DNA of 13,234 nt. Source: Acanthaster planci (Eukaryota > Echinodermata > Asteroidea > Valvatida > Acanthasteridae). Location: positions 1,045,303 through 1,058,536 of the forward strand of contig NW_019091480.1 of the NCBI RefSeq assembly GCF_001949145.1. Reading direction: 5' to 3'. A program made the translations under genes and the position numbers. This document shows, one piece after another, positions 1 through 5,991 of this stretch (its first letter is position 1; each line of letters opens with the position of its first letter). Under the pieces are notes generated by a model. That model was given only the letters and a program-made list of their open reading frames with translations. It was not told the origin of the DNA and ran no database searches.

Positions 1-1
1 C

Positions 2-265
2 AAACTTTCACCCAATGTTATTTATATAGGTGAGTATAACTTAACTCCTACATTTATTTACTGTCAACAATTGGAGCACTCTGTCAATTTTTATAACGGA
101 AAGTTTTCTAACTTGCTTGACGTTTTCCCTTATGAATCAACGAATAAAACACCTAAAAAGCTGATATCTCGCAACATCGACAAATTGACCTTTTCTTTGA
201 GAAACCAGCGAGATGAACTCTTGAACAACGTCTGTAAAATTTTGATTGAATTAGATATCTATTAA
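2..265 (+). CDS. 3' end of polinton structural-type protein, copy A (5' cut by window edge)
   Basis: The reading frame is open from base 2 to the stop at 263-265, so this is the C-terminal ~87 residues of a longer protein; the TTG at 71 is not needed as a start. It aligns by eye with the C-terminal half of the gene at 1108-1626: both carry a Tyr/Phe-Ile-x-Cys-(Gln/Glu)-Gln-Leu stretch, then NFY(N/D)GK, then R-N-I-D-(K/E)-L-T-F-S-L and a hydrophobic acidic C-terminus. The pattern (short strand with Cys, later an IDxLTFSLxxxxG strand) recalls the C-terminal domain of an uncharacterised beta-rich protein family common in Polintons, probably virion-associated. That family link is from memory. The next ORF starts 4 bases downstream, as in a tightly packed operon-like block. 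Confidence 0.6.
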   Translation, partial: KLSPNVIYIGEYNLTPTFIYCQQLEHSVNFYNGKFSNLLDVFPYESTNKTPKKLISRNIDKLTFSLRNQRDELLNNVCKILIELDIY

Positions 266-269
266 TAAA

Positions 270-1115
270 ATGGAGACACATACATTTCACTTGACTAAAA
301 ATCCGCAGACATTTAAACTTAAAAACGAGATCAAAAATGAAGAAGGTACCAAACATATCTGCGTCAAAAATATTCAGCTAGAAAAAAAGTTTTTTAACGT
401 TACGAGAGGGGCAGAGATTGAGTGGAAGTTGAGGGAGTCTTTACCTAACGAACCAGGTGACGACGGGTTACCTAATTTAGACTTTGTGCAAAAATATAGC
501 GACTTTTATACAGGTGAAAGAAATGAGATTGAAGAACTTACTTTTCGCTTAAGAGATTTTTTTATGGGATTTTACTATGCCACTATAGCTTTTTTAACAA
601 ACGCAAATAAATATATCAAAAATTGGGAATATAACGTTAATCGAATAAGAATCTATAGATCACACATGTTATCTATAATACAAGCAATAAAAGACAAATT
701 TATTGATTTTTCTTCTTTTTATTTTGGCGAAGAATATGAACCTGCATATTTTAATGATTATCTTCCAGATCCTAATCTATATCATTTTGGTCTTACAGAA
801 ACTTTATTAACTAAAATAATAGATAATATTTATTTTAGTCGTTATGACGAAATTTTTGGTGAATATTTTTTACCGATTTCAAGGAAAAATCTTAATGTTT
901 ATTCAATAAGAGGTGTGTCTATTACTGATCCTAATTTTCAAATAATATTAGGCGGCATTTATTATGCGTTTTATAAAATTTTTTATAGAATAAACTATAG
1001 AGATTATTTAACAAAAATTTCACCACCGCCAACTAGAGAAGAAAAACAGGCGTTTGTTTGGGATACTATGACTTCTGCCATTAAACCGGGTCAATCGAGT
1101 CTACTAAACCAATAA
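270..1115 (+). CDS. Uncharacterised 281-residue protein, AT-rich
   Basis: This is an intact ORF with an ATG preceded by ATTAATAAA, 4 bases after the preceding stop. I do not recognise its function. The protein is rich in Phe, Tyr, Ile and Asn. It has an acidic middle with the motif GERNEIEELTFRLRDFF (about residues 88-104), several predicted helices (residues ~100-150 and ~225-250), and a Pro-rich C-terminal segment (SPPPTREEKQ, residues ~250-259). No signal peptide or confident transmembrane helix is visible. By eye its DNA is clearly more AT-rich, with more TTT/TAT/AAA codons, than the genes on either side. It separates two paralogous genes (2-265 and 1108-1626), so it may have moved together with one of them. 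Its stop overlaps the open frame of the downstream gene by 8 bases. Confidence 0.65.
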   Translation: METHTFHLTKNPQTFKLKNEIKNEEGTKHICVKNIQLEKKFFNVTRGAEIEWKLRESLPNEPGDDGLPNLDFVQKYSDFYTGERNEIEELTFRLRDFFMGFYYATIAFLTNANKYIKNWEYNVNRIRIYRSHMLSIIQAIKDKFIDFSSFYFGEEYEPAYFNDYLPDPNLYHFGLTETLLTKIIDNIYFSRYDEIFGEYFLPISRKNLNVYSIRGVSITDPNFQIILGGIYYAFYKIFYRINYRDYLTKISPPPTREEKQAFVWDTMTSAIKPGQSSLLNQ

Positions 1116-1626
1116 AGCGTTTGAGTCAGTAAGTATATCTCCATCTTCTAATATAAGTATCACCCTCGAACCTGGGTACTACGGAATCGATTGGTTTGAT
1201 TCAATTTTAAACGCCATCCCGGGTGTTATTTTTAAAGTTTACAAAGAGTCTCAAGTAGTGACTCTGTTAATTTTTGACCCTTATTTAAGATTAAAACTAA
1301 ACGAACGCGCGGGCCAATTGCTCGGCCTGTCCCAAGACGAACTACAAAGCGTAGTTGTTCACAAAGGCAAATATGACATTGATAGTATCAAATATCTGTT
1401 TATACACTGCGAGCAGCTCGACCCGAATTATAACTTTTATGACGGGAAGTCTTCAACGGTACTCGGCACCAGAGACACAGACCTTTGTAATTTAGAGGTC
1501 AACCCCACCTGTAAAAGGCTCGTAGATCGCAATATAGACGAACTCACCTTTTCTTTAAAAAACGACAAAGGTAGGTTAGTAACCGGTGAAGGAGATGGAA
1601 TTTTGCTCGAGGTGAATATCGTTTAA
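1108..1626 (+). CDS. Polinton structural-type protein, copy B (no ATG; 5'-truncated or unusual start)
   Basis: The frame is open from 1108 (after a TAA at 1105-1107) to the stop at 1624-1626, but contains no ATG. The first plausible start is GTG at 1258, and that would discard a credible domain (EPGYYGIDWFDSILNAIPG) encoded at about 1174-1230. The order of a GYY-x-x-x-x-F-x-x-x-(I/L)-N segment, a LLGLS turn, a short strand with Cys (FIHCEQLDP) and an IDELTFSLKNDKG strand resembles a beta-rich Polinton protein family that normally has a further N-terminal region, so this copy looks truncated. The C-terminal half is paralogous to 2-265. It may be a virion component; that is inference. The upstream ORF lies in a different frame, so a simple in-frame fusion is excluded. 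Confidence 0.55.
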   Translation, partial: TNKAFESVSISPSSNISITLEPGYYGIDWFDSILNAIPGVIFKVYKESQVVTLLIFDPYLRLKLNERAGQLLGLSQDELQSVVVHKGKYDIDSIKYLFIHCEQLDPNYNFYDGKSSTVLGTRDTDLCNLEVNPTCKRLVDRNIDELTFSLKNDKGRLVTGEGDGILLEVNIV

Positions 1627-1636
1627 AAATCTTAAT

Positions 1637-1647
1637 TATAAAAGTAA
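1637..1647 (+). promoter_or_regulatory. TATAAAAGTAA element before the 1650 gene
   Basis: The 11-mer TATAAAAGTAA ends two bases before the ATG at 1650. The same 11-mer occurs on the minus strand at 9041-9051, directly at the start codon of the capsid protein gene, where its last A is the A of ATG. Sharing this word just upstream of two putative late or virion genes suggests a common short promoter element. This is inference; no transcription data are available. Confidence 0.4.
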
Positions 1648-1649
1648 AG

Positions 1650-2324
1650 ATGACGACCAACATATACCCAGAGTTGACTTTAAACTCGGCTGAACAAAGC
1701 GAAGCGAAGCGAGCTACGAGCGAAGCGAGTATTGCTATTACGGAAACAAAGGTTTACAGACTCAGAAAGATCGAAGAAATTAAATCTCAAATCCAAAGAG
1801 AACGCGACTCGCGCGAAGCTAGTTATAAAAAGATTAAACGACTATTAACCGCGCTCGGATATGTGGAATACGGCGTGGAAGCACTGGGTGCCACATCGGC
1901 AGCAGTCGGCATTCCCGCTATTTTGGGCGTCGTTACCGGACCCGTTGGACTTGTAATGGAAGGCGTTGCTATCGGCGCGTTTGGTGCTTACGCAATTCTA
2001 AAGTACGCCTCCCGTAGACTCACTCACAAAACCAAAAAACACGACCAAATTCGAATGTTGGCAGACGCTAAATTAAACACCATCGAGGAATACGTATCTC
2101 ACGCGATTGAAGACGGCGACATTTCTCAGGAAGAATTTGTTTTAATTTTATCTGAGCTGAAAAAGTTTAACGAGATGAAAGAAAAGATCAGATCGCGTAC
2201 GTCTACAAAATTAGAGGCGAGCAAAGCGAGCGAAACTTCTAAAGAAGAATTTGAACGACAAGTCAACGAGAGAGCAGAAGCGCTAGCCAACGAACGGGCG
2301 GCGACTTCAAAAAAGAAATCTTAG
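1650..2324 (+). CDS. Coiled-coil protein with two membrane helices (polinton accessory protein)
   Basis: The protein has 224 residues with an ATG start. Residues ~1-65 are charged and predicted coiled coil, and include a Ser/Glu/Ala/Arg stretch (EQSEAKRATSEAS, residues ~15-27) encoded by the dispersed GCGAAGCGAG repeat. Residues ~72-118 contain two Gly/Ala/Val-rich hydrophobic segments, likely a transmembrane hairpin. Residues ~125-185 form a charged helical domain with KKHDQIRMLADAKLNTIEEYVSHAIEDG then ISQEEFVLILSEL. I recall similar proteins in cnidarian polinton-like elements, function unknown. The extreme C-terminus (residues ~187-224) is again Ser/Glu/Ala/Arg-rich and repeat-encoded. A second frame stays open past the stop to 2362 and ends in a helical, Lys-rich stretch, so the tail may be frameshifted in an A-run at 2309-2314. 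Confidence 0.65.
   Translation: MTTNIYPELTLNSAEQSEAKRATSEASIAITETKVYRLRKIEEIKSQIQRERDSREASYKKIKRLLTALGYVEYGVEALGATSAAVGIPAILGVVTGPVGLVMEGVAIGAFGAYAILKYASRRLTHKTKKHDQIRMLADAKLNTIEEYVSHAIEDGDISQEEFVLILSELKKFNEMKEKIRSRTSTKLEASKASETSKEEFERQVNERAEALANERAATSKKKS
1691..1733 (+). repeat. GAGCGAAGCGAG-type low-complexity repeat
   Basis: This is a run of AAGCGAAGCGAGC-like units inside the N-terminal coding region of the 1650 gene. It is one of roughly ten copies of the same family in the window and here encodes a Ser/Glu/Ala/Lys/Arg/Thr stretch. Confidence 0.75.
2216..2236 (+). repeat. Short GCGAGCAAAGCGAGCG repeat copy
   Basis: A further short copy of the dispersed repeat, on the coding strand, encoding EASKASETS near the C-terminus of the 1650 gene. 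Confidence 0.6.
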
Positions 2325-2362
2325 AGACACAAAAAGGTCTTATGAAAAAACTTGGCGAATAA

Positions 2363-2466
2363 GTTTTACAAAGTCGGTTGGGTACAAAGCGAGTGAAAAC
2401 GGCGAGAATCCGCCTACTTATCGAGAAGCTATCAACCCAACCGCCCCTCTTTTAAAAGTCTTTTAA
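2363..2466 (+). other. Intergenic stretch holding a startless mini-ORF with PPxY and an inverted repeat
   Basis: The interval between the 1650 and 2472 genes contains a frame, open well upstream and ending with TAA at 2464-2466, that encodes a short C-terminus with ASENGENPPTYREAINPTAPLL. It holds a PPTY (PPxY-type) motif but no ATG. PPxY is a known WW-domain ligand and viral late-domain motif; any role here is inference. An 8-base inverted repeat (CGGTTGGG at 2375-2382, CCCAACCG at 2436-2443) overlaps it and could be a hairpin between genes. Confidence 0.3.
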
Positions 2467-2471
2467 AATAA

Positions 2472-3146
2472 ATGGGAGGCAATTTTAGTAGTCTAAATAT
2501 TTTAGTAAACGAAGACAATGCCTTTACAGCCGAGTTTTCAAATTTAACGCGCGCGTATAAATTACCAAAAGTAACCACGGATGAAGCGGTAAATAGGTGG
2601 AACTCAGATCAGATGGCATTTTATCAAAATCAATTTAATTTTGCAGTCTATTGCGCGACTACGGCATGTGGAGTAGACTTTGGTAAAATTGCCGTTGCAA
2701 ATCCATATTTATCTGCTTTGTATAATTTTCACGTATATTATACGGTTAGAAAAATCTTTCACTCGTGTGATTTTTGTTTACCGACCGAGAACATCTTTGA
2801 TCCGGTTAATAATCATTACGATCATGAGAAGTTTTTAAATGTTTGCAACGACTTTGAAGTTGACCCAGAGATGAACTTTAGACAAACAGTCGATCCTCTT
2901 ACAAATGGCCTTGGTACCGCTTATTATTTTGACCGAGACACCGCGATAGACACGGGCGTTAGACAGTGGTTACCCGTTCCAGGAAAAGAATATGATCCAA
3001 ACACGGTGCAGATACAGTGGATAGAGACTGGATCCAATATTATTCAGATCTCGGGATCATTGGTAGACTTGTGGAAAACCCAGTGCACACTTCTTTTGTA
3101 CACAAAGTCATGCAGCTCGGTTACTCTAAGGTTGACTCTGGCGTAA
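2472..3146 (+). CDS. N-myristoylated membrane/virion-type protein, N-terminal part (frameshifted)
   Basis: This is the first part of a gene that continues in another frame at 3017-3832. The N-terminus MGGNFSS fits the eukaryotic N-myristoylation pattern (Gly2, Ser6). The body is an alpha/beta, Asn/Asp/Tyr-rich domain (NRWNSDQMAFYQNQFNFAVY, residues ~41-60) with Cys-containing segments. Residues up to about 185 (KEYDPNTVQIQWIETGSN) look like conserved coding sequence. The last ~35 residues (from ISGSLVDLW on) are compositionally different and are probably the out-of-frame tail. The ATG is preceded by TTTTAAAATAA. I recall similar uncharacterised proteins in cnidarian Polintons; together with the lipid signal this suggests a membrane-associated virion or assembly protein. 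Function unproven. Confidence 0.65.
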   Translation: MGGNFSSLNILVNEDNAFTAEFSNLTRAYKLPKVTTDEAVNRWNSDQMAFYQNQFNFAVYCATTACGVDFGKIAVANPYLSALYNFHVYYTVRKIFHSCDFCLPTENIFDPVNNHYDHEKFLNVCNDFEVDPEMNFRQTVDPLTNGLGTAYYFDRDTAIDTGVRQWLPVPGKEYDPNTVQIQWIETGSNIIQISGSLVDLWKTQCTLLLYTKSCSSVTLRLTLA

Positions 3147-3832
3147 CGGCAGAATATATAGTAGAATATATCGCGCAAGACCCAAAAGTCGCTACTACCG
3201 GATGGTGGGGTTTTATACCTCGCGAAAGGACTCAGTTGACGGATGTGGGAATTAGAAAAGTAAACGAATCAATTCGGGCTTACGTCTACGCATTACTAGG
3301 GGCACAGGCGCAAACCAAGACCAGCGTGTTAGCCACTGGCACCGGATTAGACGCACAAAGGCAATTTATTACGATCGTGGAATCTTTAATTAATTCAGCC
3401 CCCGATCTCGAACAGTCGATCGATCATTTTCAAAATTCGTTGCAGTATGCAAAAACACCGTTGAATTTCGTAGTTGCCCCCGGTTTATATCTGGTGCCCT
3501 CAGACATGGACTTACGGATCGGCACTTTTGAGGGATATAACAATAATTTACAAATTGCAACAGAAGACATGCAGACTGGATATGTGCCAGGGCTAAACTT
3601 AAAACCGGTGGCTGAAGACAGTTTTAAAGAAACGAGCGAGCAAGCAACGAGCGAAACGAGTACGACCGGAGGGAGCACGGAGAAGACAGAACTAGAAGCA
3701 ATTAAGCCAATTTCCCAACCAGAAGCAATTGTTACCCCTTTAGACGCCCACAATGAAGAAAAACTGTCTTTAACTATCGGGGTCGTTGCAGTGGGAGTCG
3801 TCGGTTTTATGTTATATGAAATTTTAACTTAA
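3017..3832 (+). CDS. Same gene, C-terminal part with a C-terminal membrane anchor
   Basis: This frame is open from 2996 and is -1 relative to the 2472 frame; the GTG at 3017 is just the first start-like codon and probably not a true start. It carries the body of the protein (TYR/AYVYALLGAQAQTKT-like helix at residues ~88-103, then GLYLVPSDMDLRIGTFEGYNNN at ~167-188). A Ser/Thr/Glu linker encoded by the dispersed repeat follows at residues ~206-224, then a single C-terminal transmembrane helix (LTIGVVAVGVVGFMLYEIL, about 252-270). With its N-terminal partner the product would be about 450 residues, anchored at both ends (lipid and helix). The crossover must lie between 2996 and 3146. A second, independent short protein is possible but less likely. 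Confidence 0.6.
   Translation: MDRDWIQYYSDLGIIGRLVENPVHTSFVHKVMQLGYSKVDSGVTAEYIVEYIAQDPKVATTGWWGFIPRERTQLTDVGIRKVNESIRAYVYALLGAQAQTKTSVLATGTGLDAQRQFITIVESLINSAPDLEQSIDHFQNSLQYAKTPLNFVVAPGLYLVPSDMDLRIGTFEGYNNNLQIATEDMQTGYVPGLNLKPVAEDSFKETSEQATSETSTTGGSTEKTELEAIKPISQPEAIVTPLDAHNEEKLSLTIGVVAVGVVGFMLYEILT
3629..3690 (+). repeat. Dispersed repeat copy with the GAGTACGACCGGAGGGAG core
   Basis: Positions 3648-3675 match the reverse complement of 6374-6401 at 26 of 28 bases, and that of 10840-10867 at 25 of 28. Here the core is read as TSTTGGST. It lies in the linker before the C-terminal transmembrane helix. Confidence 0.75.
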
Positions 3833-3870
3833 ACGAAGCAAAGCGAGTAAAACGAACGAAGTGAGAACGG
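3832..3870 (+). repeat. Intergenic copy of the dispersed repeat
   Basis: GAAGCAAAGCGAG and ACGAACGAAGTGAGAACG follow directly after the stop codon of the preceding gene. The second word is also found on the minus strand at about 10818-10836, next to the end of the polymerase gene. The repeat therefore also occurs at untranslated 3' ends. Confidence 0.6.
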
Positions 3871-3893
3871 TTTGAATTAAGGCATAAAAAAAA

Positions 3894-3923
3894 AAATCTC
3901 ACCCCAAATTTGAGGTGAGATTT
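3894..3923. terminator. Hairpin terminator between convergent genes
   Basis: A 30-base near-perfect palindrome (15-base arms, one mismatch) lies between the plus-strand gene ending at 3832 and the minus-strand gene ending at 3946. It is flanked by an A run on the left (3886-3896) and a T run on the right (3926-3933), so on either strand a transcript would carry a stem followed by U-rich sequence. This symmetry fits a bidirectional terminator or 3'-end-forming hairpin. Hairpins at transcript ends are known in some giant viruses; the comparison is an analogy only. Confidence 0.7.
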
Positions 3924-3945
3924 AATTTTTTTTGTTTTGTTCTTT

Positions 3946-5679
3946 TTACTCTTTTTGCAGGTATGTTATAAGCAAAACACCCGCACCAACAAACAGGGTC
4001 CACACGCGCTCTGCCACCCATCCAACCGCTTTACTCGCCACGTTAAAAAGCCAACTCAAAATGCTGCCTAAGATCCCGGGTAGAGCAGCTAAAGCTTTCA
4101 ATCCGAGTTTCTTCAATACGTTTGCCAGGTTCCACAGTTGACGTTTGATCCAATCGGTAATTCCACCCTTGGGAGGAGCCGGCGTTGGTTTAGGTGTTGG
4201 TGCTGGTGTTGGTTCGGGTGTTGGTTTAGGTGTTGGTTCAATCGCTCCGCTAGCTCCAACTGCTCTAACACCAGCTACGATACTACTAATGATGGTGCTT
4301 ATCGCCAAGCCAACAGCCGTTAAGATGCTCGCAATCGTTATACCCTGCTCTCTAAATAAAATACTAATTCGTTCGCGTAAAGTTAAATCTTTACCTAGAG
4401 CCGTTGTAATCGTTTCTCTTAACATTTTAAGTTGGTTTTTAAATCCCCAAGTTAAATCTTTTTGTTGGGCTTCCAATCCTTCTAAATCATCTTTACATTC
4501 TCTAAGAAATTTAAGCTCTGATTCTTTTTGTTCTTGAGTGATATCTGGTTCTTTTAACGCATATTCAGTTATTCTAATATTTTCTTTTGCACTCGCAATC
4601 CTAGCTTCTGCAAGTTGTAATTGGCCTCTTGTTAATCGCAAACGGTCGATATAACCCGCAAGATCTCTTGGTTTATATTCTGAAAGAACACCTTCTGGGT
4701 CAAAGGTTGCTTCTTCTGGGTTTAAGTCACTAGACTGTTGAGCTATTTCTTGAGGTTCGTCTGTTTGAACCGCTTCAGCTTCTTTTTTTAAGTTGGTATA
4801 CTGTTCAGCTATTTCTTGAATTTTATCGTGTACTTCATCAGGTTCGTCTGTTTGAACCGCTTCAGCTTCTTTTTTTAAGTTGGTATACTGTTCAGCTACT
4901 TCTTGAATTTTATCGTGTACTTCATCAGGTTCGTCTGTTTGAACCGCTTCAGCTTCTTTTTTTAAGTTGGTATACTGTTCAGCTACTTCTTGAATTTTAT
5001 CGCGTACTTCATTAAATTTGTCTGTTTGAACCGCTTCATCTTCTTTTTTTAAGTCGGTATACTGTTCAGCTACTTCTTGAATTTCATCTATTTTTTTGTC
5101 TATTTCAACCACAGCTCCGTTTTTATTTAAAGTCTTTTCTATTTGGCTTGAAATAGCATCTACTTTTTTAATTGATTCAGACGCAAGTGCAGGGTCTTTG
5201 TAGTTTTCTAACCCTAAAGTGCCTCTAATAAAATCTACGCCGCCTTTCTTTTCCAATTCCGACAACGCTAAAAACTTTCGGCCACTTTTATCTGTTTTTA
5301 ATCTTGTCAGACGGATTTTTTTGTCTTCATGGGTGACGTAGAGTATTCTTTTTGATTTAATTAACTCAAAGCTAAAAATATTTGGGTCTCTTATGACTGG
5401 GTTAATTCCATAAAATTTTTCAATCTCATCGTAAAAGCTATCCATCACATCTTCGACTAACTCCCGTCGTAGGTCATCGGTGGTCGCCCCCGGCCTCAAT
5501 ATGGGGTAATTTCCTTCTACAGGGCTCGTTTCTTGTGTCGTTGTATCATAGGCAGGATCTCGTGTTAATTGATCGTCTCCTTCTAATGCTTCTAGATCAG
5601 CATAATCTTGGTCGACTTGTTGGCTAATATTTTCTTGGTCACCCCCCATCTCATCCATTTCAATTGCAGGTTCGTCCAT
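3946..5679 (-). CDS. 577-residue coiled-coil/membrane protein with 29-residue tandem repeats
   Basis: Intact ORF; the ATG at 5679 is preceded by TTATTTTAAAG. Residues 1-60 are highly acidic and 61-190 form a mixed charged domain (DDLRRELVEDVMDSFYDEIEKFYG at ~68-91). Residues 200-315 are four 29-residue repeats (consensus begins IQEVAEQYTNLKKEAEAVQ), likely coiled coil. Residues 340-435 are charged helices, 446-472 a hydrophobic Ile/Ala/Ser/Val helix (probable membrane segment), 481-503 a Pro-Thr-Pro-(K/E/A) linker, and 504-577 a basic amphipathic then hydrophobic C-terminus (ALPGILGSILSWLFNVA, later VWTLFVGAGVLLITYL). The C-terminal part (REQGITIASILTAVGLAIST ... Pro-rich linker ... GIxGSIxSWL) is one I recall from coral and anemone polinton-like elements, function unknown. 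A membrane-active or virion-internal role is inference. The large size and abundance of helices suggest a structural protein. Confidence 0.75.
   Translation of the reverse strand: MDEPAIEMDEMGGDQENISQQVDQDYADLEALEGDDQLTRDPAYDTTTQETSPVEGNYPILRPGATTDDLRRELVEDVMDSFYDEIEKFYGINPVIRDPNIFSFELIKSKRILYVTHEDKKIRLTRLKTDKSGRKFLALSELEKKGGVDFIRGTLGLENYKDPALASESIKKVDAISSQIEKTLNKNGAVVEIDKKIDEIQEVAEQYTDLKKEDEAVQTDKFNEVRDKIQEVAEQYTNLKKEAEAVQTDEPDEVHDKIQEVAEQYTNLKKEAEAVQTDEPDEVHDKIQEIAEQYTNLKKEAEAVQTDEPQEIAQQSSDLNPEEATFDPEGVLSEYKPRDLAGYIDRLRLTRGQLQLAEARIASAKENIRITEYALKEPDITQEQKESELKFLRECKDDLEGLEAQQKDLTWGFKNQLKMLRETITTALGKDLTLRERISILFREQGITIASILTAVGLAISTIISSIVAGVRAVGASGAIEPTPKPTPEPTPAPTPKPTPAPPKGGITDWIKRQLWNLANVLKKLGLKALAALPGILGSILSWLFNVASKAVGWVAERVWTLFVGAGVLLITYLQKE
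4181..4240 (-). repeat. GGTGTTGGTTTA-type minisatellite coding for a Pro-Thr-Pro linker
   Basis: About five degenerate 12-base units (6-base sub-period) on the plus strand encode the alternating Pro-Thr-Pro-x linker at residues ~481-503 of the 577-residue protein. Such tracts usually form a stiff extended spacer and vary in length by slippage. Confidence 0.75.
4735..5082 (-). repeat. Four tandem 87-bp (29-residue) repeats
   Basis: The units occupy 5082-4996, 4995-4909, 4908-4822 and 4821-4735. Units two and three are identical at all 87 bases as far as I can read, the first differs at several sites, and the last degenerates after EPQE. Twenty-nine residues is close to four heptads, consistent with a coiled-coil rod. 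The homogeneity of the middle units points to recent duplication or gene conversion. Confidence 0.85.
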
Positions 5680-5708
5680 TTTTTGTTTTAACTTTAAAAT
5701 AAAGAAAC

Positions 5709-5966
5709 TTAACTTGGACTACTCATAGGAAAACTCGCAGGCAAAATACCCTGTGCTACCAACCAACCCTGGGTAAAGAGTGCGCCGCTAGACAAAACGG
5801 TTAATTTCAACGCGTCTTCGGCAGACAACTTATTGAAATCTGGCGGTTTGATTTTAAATAGCTTGCTCGATAACATGGCATTTCCGAGTGAAATTCCCGA
5901 AACGACTGCACCGTGATAGACCGTATTTGCGATTCCGTTTACATCGATTGATCTAGCGTTACTCAT
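5709..5966 (-). CDS. Small (85-residue) hydrophobic protein, likely two membrane helices
   Basis: Intact ORF whose ATG at 5966 is preceded by TTATTATTAAAT. The N-terminus MSNARSIDVNGIANTVYHGA leads into a first Gly/Ala/Val-rich hydrophobic segment (residues ~14-36). A polar hinge with KIKPPDFNKLSAEDA follows (residues ~38-52), then a second hydrophobic segment (residues ~52-75) and a short Pro/Ser tail. I recall similarly sized proteins with a conserved RSxDxNGxAN start in cnidarian polinton-like elements; function unknown. It sits between two other membrane-protein genes on the same strand, with gaps of about 25-30 bases, as part of a compact block. A virion membrane or channel-like component is possible but unsupported. 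Confidence 0.6.
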   Translation of the reverse strand: MSNARSIDVNGIANTVYHGAVVSGISLGNAMLSSKLFKIKPPDFNKLSAEDALKLTVLSSGALFTQGWLVAQGILPASFPMSSPS

Positions 5967-5991
5967 ATTTAATAATAAGAAATTTTAAAAT

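Noticed and set aside
153-356. Minus-strand ORF of 67 codons
   Set aside because: It spans the junction of two plus-strand genes in antisense and has no supporting feature.
3430-3753. Minus-strand ORF of 107 codons opposite the 3017-3832 gene
   Set aside because: It lies fully inside a well-supported plus-strand coding region, has no recognisable domain and no promoter-like start context.
4138-4537. Plus-strand ORFs with Gly/Val or Trp/Cys-rich repeats
   Set aside because: They are the antisense of the Pro-Thr-Pro linker and hydrophobic C-terminus of the 577-residue protein; the low-complexity composition explains the open frames.
4735-5082. CRISPR-like array
   Set aside because: The 87-base units are contiguous, without unique spacers, and encode a protein repeat in frame.
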